Shown here one piece after another: positions 53,685 to 63,169 of a stretch of 64,000 bases of DNA. Below the pieces are notes generated by a model that worked only from the letters and a program-made list of their open reading frames with translations, was not told the DNA's origin and ran no database searches. Source of the stretch: Burkholderia sp. USMB20 (lineage in GTDB: Bacteria > Pseudomonadota > Gammaproteobacteria > Burkholderiales > Burkholderiaceae). The stretch lies in contig NZ_JTAN02000017.1 of the NCBI RefSeq assembly GCF_000949135.2, positions 248,001 through 312,000 of the forward strand, read 5' to 3'. The position numbers and the translations under genes were made by a program. Positions within the stretch are counted from its first letter, which is position 1; the number at the start of each line of letters is the position of its first letter.

Positions 53685-54344
53685 CTATTGACCAACATCC
53701 ACACGCTCATAGCGCTTTCGCACTTCAATACAAAGGTCAGTTAGCGCTGCCACGACGTCGCGGCCCTCCTGCAAAGCTTTGTTTTTCGTTTCAACCCACA
53801 GGTCGAGATCGGCCTTTGCCTTGGCGTCATGTCGGTTCCAGTTCTCGTCAAGCGGCGTAGTGATTTCCAGACGAAGACCCGCTGGGTCGGTAAAGTAGAT
53901 ACTGAGGATCATACCCTTGTGGTCTGTGGGGCCCTGCACCTCCAAGCCGTTAGACTTCAGCCAGTCGTACCATCTCATGACTTCATTGCGATCCGAAGCC
54001 TGTAGCGCTACGTGGGTGAAAACATCGTAGGCGACATGGGAAGATTTCGCTGGCGGCGGGACGCCGGGCGCTTCGAAGAACGCCAGGGTCGAGCCGTCCG
54101 CCATCCGGAAGAAAAGGTGAAAATATGGGATTTTCAAACCGGTAGACGGACTCGTATCCTCGATCACGGTGCTGACCAAGTCCATCCCCATGATTCGCGT
54201 GTAGAATTCTGCTGTTGCCGCGGCATCTGGCGTGACCCACGCAGCATGATTGAGCATCATCGGCGTCAGGCCGGGGTTGGGAAGCTTTGACATTCTAAGT
54301 GATGAACCGGGTGGCTTGGGAAGTACGCCAGTCATATCCGCCAT
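53685..54344 (-). CDS. VOC-family protein, paralogue of the one at 30637
   Basis: A 219-residue VOC protein. It shares long identical blocks with the first copy (NPGLTPMMLNHAAWVTPDAA, FYTRIMGM, GSTLAFFEAPGVP, and GPTDHKGMILSIYF vs GLILSIYF). It also has the same extra C-terminal helix. AGGAGG precedes the ATG at 54344. It has no ferredoxin beside it, is inverted, and sits next to the alpha/beta hydrolase. The pair either acts on two related intermediates or was duplicated when the cluster was rearranged. Confidence 0.87.
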   Translation of the reverse strand: MADMTGVLPKPPGSSLRMSKLPNPGLTPMMLNHAAWVTPDAAATAEFYTRIMGMDLVSTVIEDTSPSTGLKIPYFHLFFRMADGSTLAFFEAPGVPPPAKSSHVAYDVFTHVALQASDRNEVMRWYDWLKSNGLEVQGPTDHKGMILSIYFTDPAGLRLEITTPLDENWNRHDAKAKADLDLWVETKNKALQEGRDVVAALTDLCIEVRKRYERVDVGQ

Positions 54345-54571
54345 GTCAGAACCTCCTATTGATGGATGTCATTGAATGAGTGCAGCCGTCCTTCGTCTCG
54401 CACGTCCTTCGCAGGTACGCCACTGCAGGCGTTACGAAGCTAATACGCCGCTACCAAACCCGACGACGGTGCACGGACCAGAGAGAGATCACAGTACCCT
54501 TAAATCCGTAGCGACCGCGAGTACGTTGCAATTAAGTCTACTGTGCAGCCCACACCAACCGGCCTGAGCGC

Positions 54572-55750
54572 TCAGGCCTCCAGCAACTTTCGCTCGACGA
54601 GCCAGCCGCGGATCAAGGTCGTCGCTTCCTTCAGCAGTTCCGGCTGGCCCGCGTAGTAATGTGTCGCGCCCTTGATGATCCGGAACGTCTTGTCGGATGA
54701 CGCGGCGGCTTCAAACAGCATCTTCGGGTGCGTCTGGGGTACCGCATCATCGGCACTGTTCTCGATCACCAGGAGCGGCGCGTGCATTCGCCTGGCATTC
54801 TCCAGTCCATTGCCGCAGGAGTCGTCGAGCGACCATTGCGACAGCCATGAGCGCAAGGTCGTAAAGCGCGCGAGCCCCACCGGACCAGTATTCACCGTCT
54901 CCGGATTGCCCATGTAGCACCACCCCGGCTTGCGGTCGTTTGGATCGAGCGACGAATCGAGGAACCGCGGATCAGCCAGGGTGCGATGCACGATGAACGG
55001 CCGCTCCAGCTCCCCCGTGCCGCGCTCCTTCAGTTCCTGCAGCTTGGTCTTGGCCCAGGATGTGATGCGCCGCATGCGCGCGAGCTGCGCGCCACGGTAG
55101 CGTGCGACGTACTCCTGCGAGTACGGCGGCTGGTTGGGATTACGCGGATCGTAGATATCGAGTTCAATCTCGCGGTCATCCGGGTTCGCCTCGTCATGCA
55201 CCGAAGGATCGATGGCTTCCGCCAGCAGGTGCGCTCGCGACAGGTGTGCCGCCTGGTAGATGACCGCATCCGCCGGAATCAGCCCGGCACCTTTCACATC
55301 CACGGGATCGCCCGCAGGCGTGTGCGTGATGCCGGGGTTTTCGGCTTCGGCCTGGTAACTCACCGCCAGCGCCCCCCCTCCGCTCCAACCGACCAGCACC
55401 ACATACTTATAGCCCCAGACCACCTTGGCATGCCGGATGTACGCGCCGAGGTCCAACAGCACCTTTTCCATGATGAGGGCCGTGTCATTGCGCTGGTAGC
55501 GGCTGCCCGCGCACAGCACGTGCGCGCCCGTTGCGGCCATCGCACGAGGAACCGGCAAAAGCTGCAGCGTCGAAGCCGGATGCATGAACACCATTAGTGT
55601 GTCCGAGGGGTGACCTTGCGGACGGAAACGGATTCCCTCCAGATTTACTGCCCCCTGGTTACCCGAGAATCCATAGGTTTCGGTGAAGACGGTGCGCTCC
55701 TCGTACTGCAGGTGCACCCACTCGGTCTGAATGTCGTAGGCTTGGTTCAT
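54572..55750 (-). CDS. alpha/beta hydrolase (392 aa)
   Basis: An esterase/C-C hydrolase-type protein. The nucleophile elbow GWSGGG puts the Ser at 123. The acid probably lies in IENSADDAVPQTHPK (about 340) and the His in KGATHYYAG (about 368). It has an N-terminal extension of about 50 residues and a large cap between 140 and 290. No signal peptide is seen. The GTCCCC dyad at 55785 lies 35 bases before its ATG. In a ring-cleavage or lactone pathway it could hydrolyse an ester or C-C bond, a guess. Confidence 0.85.
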   Translation of the reverse strand: MNQAYDIQTEWVHLQYEERTVFTETYGFSGNQGAVNLEGIRFRPQGHPSDTLMVFMHPASTLQLLPVPRAMAATGAHVLCAGSRYQRNDTALIMEKVLLDLGAYIRHAKVVWGYKYVVLVGWSGGGALAVSYQAEAENPGITHTPAGDPVDVKGAGLIPADAVIYQAAHLSRAHLLAEAIDPSVHDEANPDDREIELDIYDPRNPNQPPYSQEYVARYRGAQLARMRRITSWAKTKLQELKERGTGELERPFIVHRTLADPRFLDSSLDPNDRKPGWCYMGNPETVNTGPVGLARFTTLRSWLSQWSLDDSCGNGLENARRMHAPLLVIENSADDAVPQTHPKMLFEAAASSDKTFRIIKGATHYYAGQPELLKEATTLIRGWLVERKLLEA

Positions 55751-55784
55751 GTGTCTACTTTAGGAGGAAGCGAACACCCCAGCA

Positions 55785-55801
55785 GTCCCCCCAAAGGGGA
55801 C
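55785..55801. promoter_or_regulatory. GTCCCC dyad at the alpha/beta hydrolase gene
   Basis: GTCCCC-CCAAA-GGGGAC, perfect 6-base arms, 34 bases upstream of the hydrolase start on the minus strand. It is close enough to overlap that promoter. Confidence 0.65.
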
Positions 55802-56035
55802 GCCTCCGCGGCCTAGTGACCTGACACGTGCAAGCATCTGATCGGCGTATTGATTACCCAACTTTTAATCGTGTCGCAGTCCTCGACTTCAATACGCAGT
55901 ATCCCAATTGTCGAATACGAAAAAGCACAGAAAATCTTTTTCAACAGGGCTACTGGCTCACTTGTGGCACTTGGCGACACCGAAGGTGAGGGATCTCCGG
56001 GTAGGTAGATCCGGCGCTTCGGCCGGTTTCCGTTT

Positions 56036-56053
56036 GTCCCCCGCCGGGGGGAC
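56036..56053. promoter_or_regulatory. GTCCCCC dyad at the MHS transporter gene
   Basis: GTCCCCC-GCCG-GGGGGAC, 7-base arms. It lies 144 bases before the transporter ATG and 251 bases from the dyad at 55785; the two divergent genes thus have one each. Confidence 0.6.
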
Positions 56054-56197
56054 GGTTCCGATGCGAGGGCATTCCTATAATCCGTCGAACCGCTTTGTAA
56101 GCCACGCCGATATTGTGAAGACGTGGCCGGCAGCAGCCAAAAAGCCGTCGCAAACGCTGCATCATCGACGCGCCGGACAACCCCCAGGAGACACGCG

Positions 56198-57856
56198 ATG
56201 GCAACAACCCTTGAACACGCTTCATCTACTCGATCCGATCGATTTTGCTCACGGATCATCTTGGCGTCGACACTCGGAACCATATTCGAGGCATACGACT
56301 TCTTTCTGGCTGCCACGCTAGCCGCCTTTCTGAGTAAAAGTGTCTTCGCCGGTGTCAATTCGACTGCCGCGTTCTTTTTTACGTTGCTGAGCTTTGCTGC
56401 AGGATTCGTGGCACGTCCTTTTGGGGCGCTATTATTCGGTCATCTTGGCGACGTATTCGGACGAAAAGGCACATTTCTCATGACAATTGTCGTTATGGGA
56501 CTGGCTACCTTCATAATCGGCATTCTCCCGGGTTATCCAACGATCGGCATTGCATCACCACTCATCTTCATCGCAATGCGGTTGTTGCAGGGGCTAGCGC
56601 TAGGCGGCGAGTACGGCGGGGCTGCCACCTACGTTGCAGAACACGCTCCCCCGGACCGTCGCGGCGCATGGACGTCGTGGATGCAGATGGGCGCTGGGCT
56701 TGGTTTCCTCCTGTGCGCTCTCGGCATACTTTTTGTGCGGTGGGCAGTTGGCGATCAAGTCTTCAGTGACTGGGGATGGCGAATTCCATTTGTCGCCTCG
56801 ATCGTTCTCCTTGTGTTCTCGGTATGGATGAGACTGCGTCTGGAGGAGTCGCCGGCCTTCGCGTTAATGAAGCACAAAGGGATTCGCTCCAAGATGCCCT
56901 TGCACGAGGCATTCGGAAATCGGGCCAACCTCCGGATTGTGCTGGTCTCTCTCTTCGGCATGTTGAGCGGGGTTGCGATGATTTGGTTCACAAGCCTGTT
57001 CTATGCCTTCTTCTTCGTTACCCAGACACTCAAGGTTGACGGAGCAATGGCGAACATGCTCTTCGGTGGCGCGCTGGTCGTAAGCGCACCTCTGTATGTC
57101 GCCTTTGGTAAGCTGTCCGACCGTATCGGTAGGAAGCCAGTAATCCTAGCGGGATGCCTGCTTGGCGCAGTCCTGCTAATACCCTTGTTCAAGGCAACAA
57201 CACATTACATCAATCCGTCGCTGGAAGCTGCCCTCGTGAGGTCCCCGGTAACCGTATACGCCGACACAGCCGAATGCTCAACGCAATTTAACCCGACCGG
57301 GACAGCGAAGTTCACGAGCTCATGCGATATCGCGAAAAACGCACTGTCACAGGCCGGCATCAGTTATAAAAACGTCACCTTGCCAGCCGGTTCGACGGCG
57401 CGGATAACGGTCGGCGATGCGGTGATCGAATCGTATGAAGGCACCCTTCCGGACGCCAAGGCGAAGGGAGCCACATTTCATCAGGCACTTCATGCGCGTC
57501 TCCATGCGGCCGGATATCCGAGTCGTGCCAACCCTGCTCAGATCAATGTCGTGATGGCGATTCTGCTACTCTCGATCTTGATGGGCCTCGGCGCGATGGC
57601 CTACGCCCCTGTAGCAGCAACGTTGGTGGAGATGTTCCCAACCCGCATTCGCTATTCTGCCATGTCGCTTCCCTACCACATCGGCATGGGATGGTTCGGC
57701 GGATTTTTACCGGCGACCGCGTTCGCCATCGTTGCATCGAACGGTGATATCTATTCGGGCTTGCGATATCCGATCATTGTTGGAATCAGCTCTTTCTTTA
57801 TAGGCTTGCTTTTCATGAAAGAGACTCGGGATGTTGACATCAATGCGCAAACATAG
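56198..57856 (+). CDS. MFS transporter, MHS (metabolite:H+ symporter) family with large periplasmic insert
   Basis: A 552-residue permease, longer than the typical 430-450. The signature motifs are GTIFEAYDFFLAATLAAFL in helix 1, RPFGALLFGHLGDVFGRKGTF in loop 2-3, and RLLQGLALGGEYGGAATYVAE in helix 4. Between helices near residues 333 and 447 is a hydrophilic insert of about 110 residues with two Cys (AECST...SSCDIA), likely periplasmic and possibly disulfide-linked. The start ATG at 56198 follows GGAGA. It probably imports a carboxylate for this cluster. Confidence 0.9.
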   Translation: MATTLEHASSTRSDRFCSRIILASTLGTIFEAYDFFLAATLAAFLSKSVFAGVNSTAAFFFTLLSFAAGFVARPFGALLFGHLGDVFGRKGTFLMTIVVMGLATFIIGILPGYPTIGIASPLIFIAMRLLQGLALGGEYGGAATYVAEHAPPDRRGAWTSWMQMGAGLGFLLCALGILFVRWAVGDQVFSDWGWRIPFVASIVLLVFSVWMRLRLEESPAFALMKHKGIRSKMPLHEAFGNRANLRIVLVSLFGMLSGVAMIWFTSLFYAFFFVTQTLKVDGAMANMLFGGALVVSAPLYVAFGKLSDRIGRKPVILAGCLLGAVLLIPLFKATTHYINPSLEAALVRSPVTVYADTAECSTQFNPTGTAKFTSSCDIAKNALSQAGISYKNVTLPAGSTARITVGDAVIESYEGTLPDAKAKGATFHQALHARLHAAGYPSRANPAQINVVMAILLLSILMGLGAMAYAPVAATLVEMFPTRIRYSAMSLPYHIGMGWFGGFLPATAFAIVASNGDIYSGLRYPIIVGISSFFIGLLFMKETRDVDINAQT

Positions 57857-57904
57857 CTCCTACGTGCTGGAGTTGTCCCTGTAACTCAGGACACTTGGAC
57901 ACCG

Positions 57905-58492
57905 TTAGGTTGATGACGCCGCTGCTCGCCTGAACTCGCGAGGCGAGCGGTATTTCAGGGCTTTGTGCGGGTGGCGCTCATTGTAATGTTCAAACGCAAT
58001 GGCCAGACGCGAGAGCGCCGTTGGCGCGTCGGGCTTGTCTTGTCCATATAGGCGACGTAATTGTGCTTCATGGTCTTCACGAACGGCGTACGGGCGTGGT
58101 CAGCGGCTCCAGGCCGAGTTCGCGCGAAGCTACGCGTGCGACGGTCGATGTAGGCTGAGCCGTTGTCCGTCAGCCATTCGATGGGTTGCGCCGTCTGCGT
58201 GGCACCGAAGCGCTGCTCGACGGCGGCCAGCATCACGTCGCGCACCACGTCGCCGCTATGCCCGCCGGTCGTAACAGCCCAGCTAATCGCTTCCCTGTCG
58301 CAGCAATCTAGTGCGAACGTCACGCGCAGCGGCGTGCCATCGTCACAGCGGAACTCAAAGCCATCGGAACACCAGCCGGTGTTGCTGCGGTCCACGGTAA
58401 CGCGACGGTCATGCCGCCGCTTGTCTCGCCGCACGCCGGGGCGGTGCGCCAGCAACTGGTACTCGCGCATAATCTGGTACACACGCTTGTCG
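57905..58492 (-). pseudogene. IS3-family (IS2-group) OrfB fragment
   Basis: The minus strand holds MREYQLLAHRPGVRRDKRRHDRRVTVD, the first acid (FALDCCDREAISW), the second acid (EWLTDNGSAYID), then a shift and a short loss before [13 protein letters not shown]; the true C-terminus ([17 protein letters not shown]) is in another frame. The N-terminal part of OrfB and all of OrfA are missing. It is non-functional. Confidence 0.82.
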
Positions 58493-58731
58493 TCTAATTA
58501 CTGTCAATAGGTCCTGCTCCTAGATGAGGTTCAGACCAGCCGTTTCCTTGTCGTCTTCGTGGTCGCTTTCGCGCCACAACGTGCCGTTAGATGGTCGCTA
58601 CAACGTTCCGATGTGATTGCCGCGGTTTTTCCGCAAAGCGCGTCAAGGAATCGTTGCGGCGACGTAATCAGCCTGAATGAACCAGTGCGACACTTGCACA
58701 AGCGAAGCGAGTTACGAGCGCAGATACTCGG
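58493..58731. other. non-coding flank of the IS110 element
   Basis: About 240 bases between the IS3 fragment and the IS110 transposase. No gene is seen. It may be the right end of the IS110-type element. Confidence 0.4.
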
Positions 58732-59745
58732 TTATCCCGGGTTGAATTCCTTCCCGCTTCTCCACATTGAGAGTAATAGCGTGGCGAGTTTGCGCGCGGT
58801 TGCGACCAGCGCTTTGCGCAAGCCGATCCTGGGGATTAGTGATTGCGCCCAGCGTCGGAGTGCGCAGTCGCGCTTGTGACGCAGTATCAAGGCCGACGCC
58901 GCCTCGAACAGCATGTGTCTGGTGAGTCTGCAGCCTGTCTTGGATATTCCACCGTTGTGGTCCACCTCGCCTGATTGATACTTCTTTGGCGTCAGCCCGA
59001 GATACGGGCCAATGTCGCCGACGCGGCGGAATCGTTCCGGATTGTCGACTGCAGCAGCAAATGCGACTGCCGTTGTCACGCCGACGCCCGGAACGGTCAT
59101 CAGGCGTCGACAGACATCACTTGCGCGTGCAATTCGCTGGAGCGCGCGGTCGGTTTCGCGAACTTGCCCGTCAATATGCCTCCAACTGTCGAGCAGGATA
59201 CCGATCACCCCGCGGATCAGTGATGTCGATGGCGTACGCTCTTCGACGAGCCTCTCGAAAGTGCTACGTGTTCCTGGAGGCAGCACAACGCCGAAGGTTT
59301 TGAGCACACCCCGGATCTGGTTGTACAAGCTGGTGCGCATACTGATCAGTTGGCTACGCGCGCCGAGGAGTAGTCGGACTTCATGGCTGGCAATACTCTT
59401 GATTTCGACCGCGCGATACCAGCCACTACGCGTGAGTTGTGCGATGCCATGAGCGTCGTTGCTATCGGTCTTGTTTAGCTGCGTTGCGAGCGCGGCATGG
59501 ACATGGCGAGCATGAATGCAATCGACAGGAACATTCCTTTCGCGCAACCCGTGATAGAACCACACCGCAAGCGGCCCCGTTTCCATACCAACGCGTTTGG
59601 TTTCAGGAGCCTGCTGCTTGATAGTGTCGGCGATGGCATCAGGATTCGAAGCTACAGTTCCACGCCAGACCACGCTGCCGTCCCTGTCCACTACGCATAC
59701 CGCTGTCGCCTTCTGCGAGACATCGAGACCCACATACGTTTCCAT
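58732..59745 (-). CDS. IS110-family DEDD transposase (337 aa)
   Basis: METYVGLDVSQKATAVCVVDRDG gives the first Asp; GMETGPLAVWF the Glu; NKTDSNDAHGIAQL the Asp pair. The C-terminal domain has TVPGVGVTTAVAFAAAVDNPERF and GLTPKKYQSGEVDHNGGISKTGCR. The ATG at 59745 starts the RuvC-like domain; the frame to 59775 is longer without need. It is uninterrupted and may be active. It belongs to a different subgroup from the copy at 32727. The element's ends were not found. Confidence 0.9.
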   Translation of the reverse strand: METYVGLDVSQKATAVCVVDRDGSVVWRGTVASNPDAIADTIKQQAPETKRVGMETGPLAVWFYHGLRERNVPVDCIHARHVHAALATQLNKTDSNDAHGIAQLTRSGWYRAVEIKSIASHEVRLLLGARSQLISMRTSLYNQIRGVLKTFGVVLPPGTRSTFERLVEERTPSTSLIRGVIGILLDSWRHIDGQVRETDRALQRIARASDVCRRLMTVPGVGVTTAVAFAAAVDNPERFRRVGDIGPYLGLTPKKYQSGEVDHNGGISKTGCRLTRHMLFEAASALILRHKRDCALRRWAQSLIPRIGLRKALVATARKLATLLLSMWRSGKEFNPG

Positions 59746-60376
59746 GGCAACCTCCACCGTTAGCCGGAGAGGCAATTACAGCATGTGGTTGAGGGCGACA
59801 GCCCGCGTCAGGATCCAGGGCGCACGCGTCCGGCGGGCGATCTACCAGGAGCAGATCGCCGAGCGCTCGAACGAACTGCTGCAGGTGTTCTACGTCGGAG
59901 TGCCGCGCGGCCGGAAGAACCTGATGAAGGTCATGCGCGGTTGGGTGATAAATCTCCGCGCATGCTACGTTAGCTGGAATTCGGCCACGCCTATGTCCCG
60001 CCGCGTCCGAAGGGTATGTCGCTGAAGACGCATCAAATGTTCAGACTGCGGCGCGGGATCGCACTGATCGCGGGCCTGCTCCCTAACGAGTTCATACCAA
60101 CGCGGAACCGTCTCCGGCGCTTTTCCTCGCAGCGCCTTTCGGGGCGGCTGCCGGTGGTTCAGGCGCGGTGCCCGGAACGCTATTGGCCAGTCGCCATTGG
60201 TAAATCACGTCGAGGGAAATCCGCAGGAATCGGACGAGGATCGCACTCAACTGTCTCGCACTTCGGGGCAGATGCCTGTGGGATGTCAAGAAGAAGGAAG
60301 CGATAATAAAAACTGCCTCATCTTGTAACCTTGGCGGACCCCATTACAGAGAACGAGATCCGCCGTTCGGTGACGC
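59746..60376. other. region between IS110 copy and second porin
   Basis: About 630 bases. The plus strand reads ARVRIQGARVRRAIYQEQIAERSNELLQVFYVGVPRGRKNLMKVMRGW (about 59800-59950), which looks like protein but is cut on both sides. The minus strand at 60092-60230 reads LDVIYQWRLANSVPGTAPEPPA, also fragment-like. Neither family is recognised. The left end of the IS110 element should lie within the first 200 bases. Confidence 0.4.
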
Positions 60377-61489
60377 TTAGAAACCGTGCCGCATGCCTAC
60401 GGCCACGCCGGTCTGCCCCTGCCCGGCCGGCGGCGAGGCCGGCGTGATCGAGCTATCGGAAACCGAATACGTGCCAGTGCCCTTGTTGCTCATGTGAGCG
60501 ACCATCGCGTACAGCACGGTGCTCTTCGAGAGATTGTAGCTACCGCGCAACACCACCAGATTGCCGTCGGCATTCTGGGACTTGTTCCGGAAGGCGACAT
60601 ACTGCGCGTCGACGGAGAACGTCGGGGTGAACACATAGCTCGCGCCGCCGAAATATAGGTTAGTCGACAATGACGCCGCCTGCGCGCTGATACGGCGCCC
60701 AACCCAGCCGCCCGAGAGCTTCACGCCGCCGACTTTCACATAGCCGTCGACGATGTAGCGCTTGTCCTTGTCGCCCGAGTGGCTGAACGGCACACCAGGC
60801 CGGCCGGGCACGACGGTCATGGTGGCGCCGCTGCTGCCACCGCGCTGTTCGTCATAGACAACCGCCGTACCCCAGGCGGAGGCGTCGTACTTCAGCATTG
60901 CCGTCCAGGCGCGGCACGCTACAGGGTCACCGGGCACCTGTCCGCTGCAGTTGCCTGGGGCAAGCGCGTCGCGGCCCAGTGAATAGGTCGCGCCGATCGT
61001 TAGCCCGGAAAAAGTGCCGCGATACGAAATCGTATTGTCGGTGCGCGCGTTGGCGATGTATGGATCGAAATCGACCATCGAGAAAACCGCCGGGCCGATG
61101 ACATCCGCATCGAGCATCGAATAGAAGGTCATGTTCTGCTGGCGCCCCAGCGTGATCATGCCCCAGTTGCTGCTCAGGCCGACGAAAGCTTGGCGCCCGA
61201 ACTCACGGCCGCTTTGCGCCAATGTGCCGGCGGGCAATGAGAAGCCATTTTCGAGCGTAAAAATCGCCTTCAGGCCGCCACCTAGATCCTCCGTGCCGCG
61301 CAAGCCCCAGCGTGACGGCAGGCCGCCTGTGAGCGTCGGCATGCGAGTGAGGCTGGCGCCGTTCGGACCGACGTTCGTCAGGTACTCGACGCCTGTGTCA
61401 AGAACGCCGTAGAGTTGGACGTTCTGGGCTTGGGCTCCGCACCCGCTCACGCATAGCACCGCGACGAGAAGATATTTTAACTTCGTCAT
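60377..61489 (-). CDS. outer membrane porin, OmpC-like (370 aa)
   Basis: A Gram-negative trimeric porin. The signal peptide is MTKLKYLLVAVLCVSGCGAQAQ, cut before NVQLYG. Barrel strands include SRWGLRGTEDLGGGLKAIFTLENGF and GREFGRQAFVGLSSNWGMITLGRQ; the C-terminus is MRHGF, with the required Phe. It differs clearly from the first porin (40022) in loops. It lies 252 bases after the MHS transporter gene on the same strand, so the pair could import one substrate through both membranes. Confidence 0.92.
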   Translation of the reverse strand: MTKLKYLLVAVLCVSGCGAQAQNVQLYGVLDTGVEYLTNVGPNGASLTRMPTLTGGLPSRWGLRGTEDLGGGLKAIFTLENGFSLPAGTLAQSGREFGRQAFVGLSSNWGMITLGRQQNMTFYSMLDADVIGPAVFSMVDFDPYIANARTDNTISYRGTFSGLTIGATYSLGRDALAPGNCSGQVPGDPVACRAWTAMLKYDASAWGTAVVYDEQRGGSSGATMTVVPGRPGVPFSHSGDKDKRYIVDGYVKVGGVKLSGGWVGRRISAQAASLSTNLYFGGASYVFTPTFSVDAQYVAFRNKSQNADGNLVVLRGSYNLSKSTVLYAMVAHMSNKGTGTYSVSDSSITPASPPAGQGQTGVAVGMRHGF

Positions 61490-61740
61490 AGTTGATTTGC
61501 ATTCCTAATTATTAAATCGCCCGTCGGGCATGATGCAGTAAAGGACCGCCCCCCTGTGACGGCGGGCCTTTCAGCTATCGCGCCTGTCCAACCGCCAGGA
61601 TGTGAGCGGGTATATCGCGAATTCTCATCACATTCGCTTGAAGCGCGGCGCGGTCGCCGTGCAAGGCTGCGCTCGCTTCATCTGCGCCCGCTCTGGTCGG
61701 AACAGTCACGGCCAGTGAATGCTCAACAAGCTCTGCCGGC

Positions 61741-63075
61741 CTAGGCAAGTTCGCTTCGCGCAGTCTCCCCGGCCACCAACACGGCGCCAACCGCAATCAC
61801 GCAGACCGCGACGAAGTAAGCCATGACCCAGCGCAGGTCGCCACTGCTCATTGCTAACAGCGACGCGGCGATCATCGGCATCAAACCGCCGCCGAGAATC
61901 GTGCCGAACTGCCTGCCCAGCGATACGCCACTGAGCCGCAGCCGCGCGTCTTTGAACAGCTCTGGGTAAAAGCTTCCGCTCACCCCAAGCGACATCGGCG
62001 TCACCAATGCGCCGGGGATCGCCAGTGCGACCACCACCAGGACGGGATCGGTTGAGCGGAGCAAGGGGAAGAACAGGAACAGTACATACAGGGCCGCCAG
62101 CGTGTACGATCCGCCGATCAGGCCTCGGCGCCCGATCTTGTCGGACAATCCGCCGAACAGAGGATTGGTAGCAATCCCGATCGCGTTCCCGAGCACCACA
62201 CCCGCCAGCAGTAAGTGACGGCTTTGATGCAATGTTTGGATGGCATACGACAGGCTGAACACAGATGTGAAATAGAACGTCGACGATTCCGCCAGCGCGC
62301 AGCAAAGCACGAGCAACGCAGACTTCTTGCAGCGACGAAGTACGCCGAGCAACGGCACACGCTCCGGTTTCGCGCGCGTCATTGCCAACGTGAATACGGG
62401 TGATTCTTCGACTTTCATCCGCACATAGAAACCGACCAGGAAGATCACCGTGCTCAGCAGGAATGGCACACGCCATCCCCACGACGACAACTGCGTGTCA
62501 GGCAACAATCCCACAGCGAAGGTCACGAGCGCGCCAAGCACGGCACCCGCCGACCCGCCGCTCTGCACGACGGCCGCGAACAAGCCGCGCTTGTCTTGTG
62601 GGGCACTTTCCATCGCTAGCAGCGGACCCGCGGCCGACTCCCCCCCGAGCGCGAAACCTTGCAGGAACCGCAGGCATGTCAAGATCAACGGCGCGGCCAC
62701 GCCAATTTGTGAGTAGGTCGGCGTGAACCCGATCGCGGTGGTACTCGCGCCGGCCAGTATCAATGTCGACACCATGACTGGCTTTCGTCCGATGCGGTCG
62801 CCGAAGTGGGCGAAGAACAAGCCACCGAGCGGACGAGCCGCAAAGCCGACCGCGAAGATGCCTAACACCGCTATGGTGGCGGTGAGCGATCCGAACTTCG
62901 GAAAAAACAGCCGGTCGAATACGAGCGGCGCGAGAAACCCGTAGGCGAGAAAGTCGTACCACTCGATGGTAGTGCCTAGAAAGCATGACAGCAGCATGCG
63001 CCGGTGCGGCGAGCTGTCACGGAATGCCACTGCCAAGCGGTCCGCCGGCGCGACTGCTTCAGATTGATTTGCCAC
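61741..63075 (-). CDS. MFS transporter, MHS family (444 aa)
   Basis: A 12-helix permease of normal MHS length. The motifs are GTTIEWYDFLAYGFLAPLVF in helix 1, ARPLGGLFFAHFGDRIGRKPVM in loop 2-3, and RFLQGFALGGESAAGPLLAMESAP in helix 4. It has no periplasmic insert, unlike the copy at 56198. Substrates of relatives are carboxylates or aromatic acids. It is followed by the second porin on the same strand and preceded by the aldehyde dehydrogenase, so the three may form one unit. Confidence 0.92.
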   Translation of the reverse strand: MANQSEAVAPADRLAVAFRDSSPHRRMLLSCFLGTTIEWYDFLAYGFLAPLVFDRLFFPKFGSLTATIAVLGIFAVGFAARPLGGLFFAHFGDRIGRKPVMVSTLILAGASTTAIGFTPTYSQIGVAAPLILTCLRFLQGFALGGESAAGPLLAMESAPQDKRGLFAAVVQSGGSAGAVLGALVTFAVGLLPDTQLSSWGWRVPFLLSTVIFLVGFYVRMKVEESPVFTLAMTRAKPERVPLLGVLRRCKKSALLVLCCALAESSTFYFTSVFSLSYAIQTLHQSRHLLLAGVVLGNAIGIATNPLFGGLSDKIGRRGLIGGSYTLAALYVLFLFFPLLRSTDPVLVVVALAIPGALVTPMSLGVSGSFYPELFKDARLRLSGVSLGRQFGTILGGGLMPMIAASLLAMSSGDLRWVMAYFVAVCVIAVGAVLVAGETARSELA

Positions 63076-63169
63076 TTGTTTGTCTCCTCATTTCCACCCA
63101 ATCACGCGCGGCCGCGCACAGGGGCTCGCCTTAATCGACGTCTCGCCCCGATGCCGGCCCATTGCCGTC

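Noticed and set aside
57867-57890. GTCC...GGAC dyad just after the MHS transporter gene considered as another regulon site
   Set aside because: Its arms are only 4-5 bases, the spacing is longer, and it lies at the end of the IS3 fragment, not in front of a gene.
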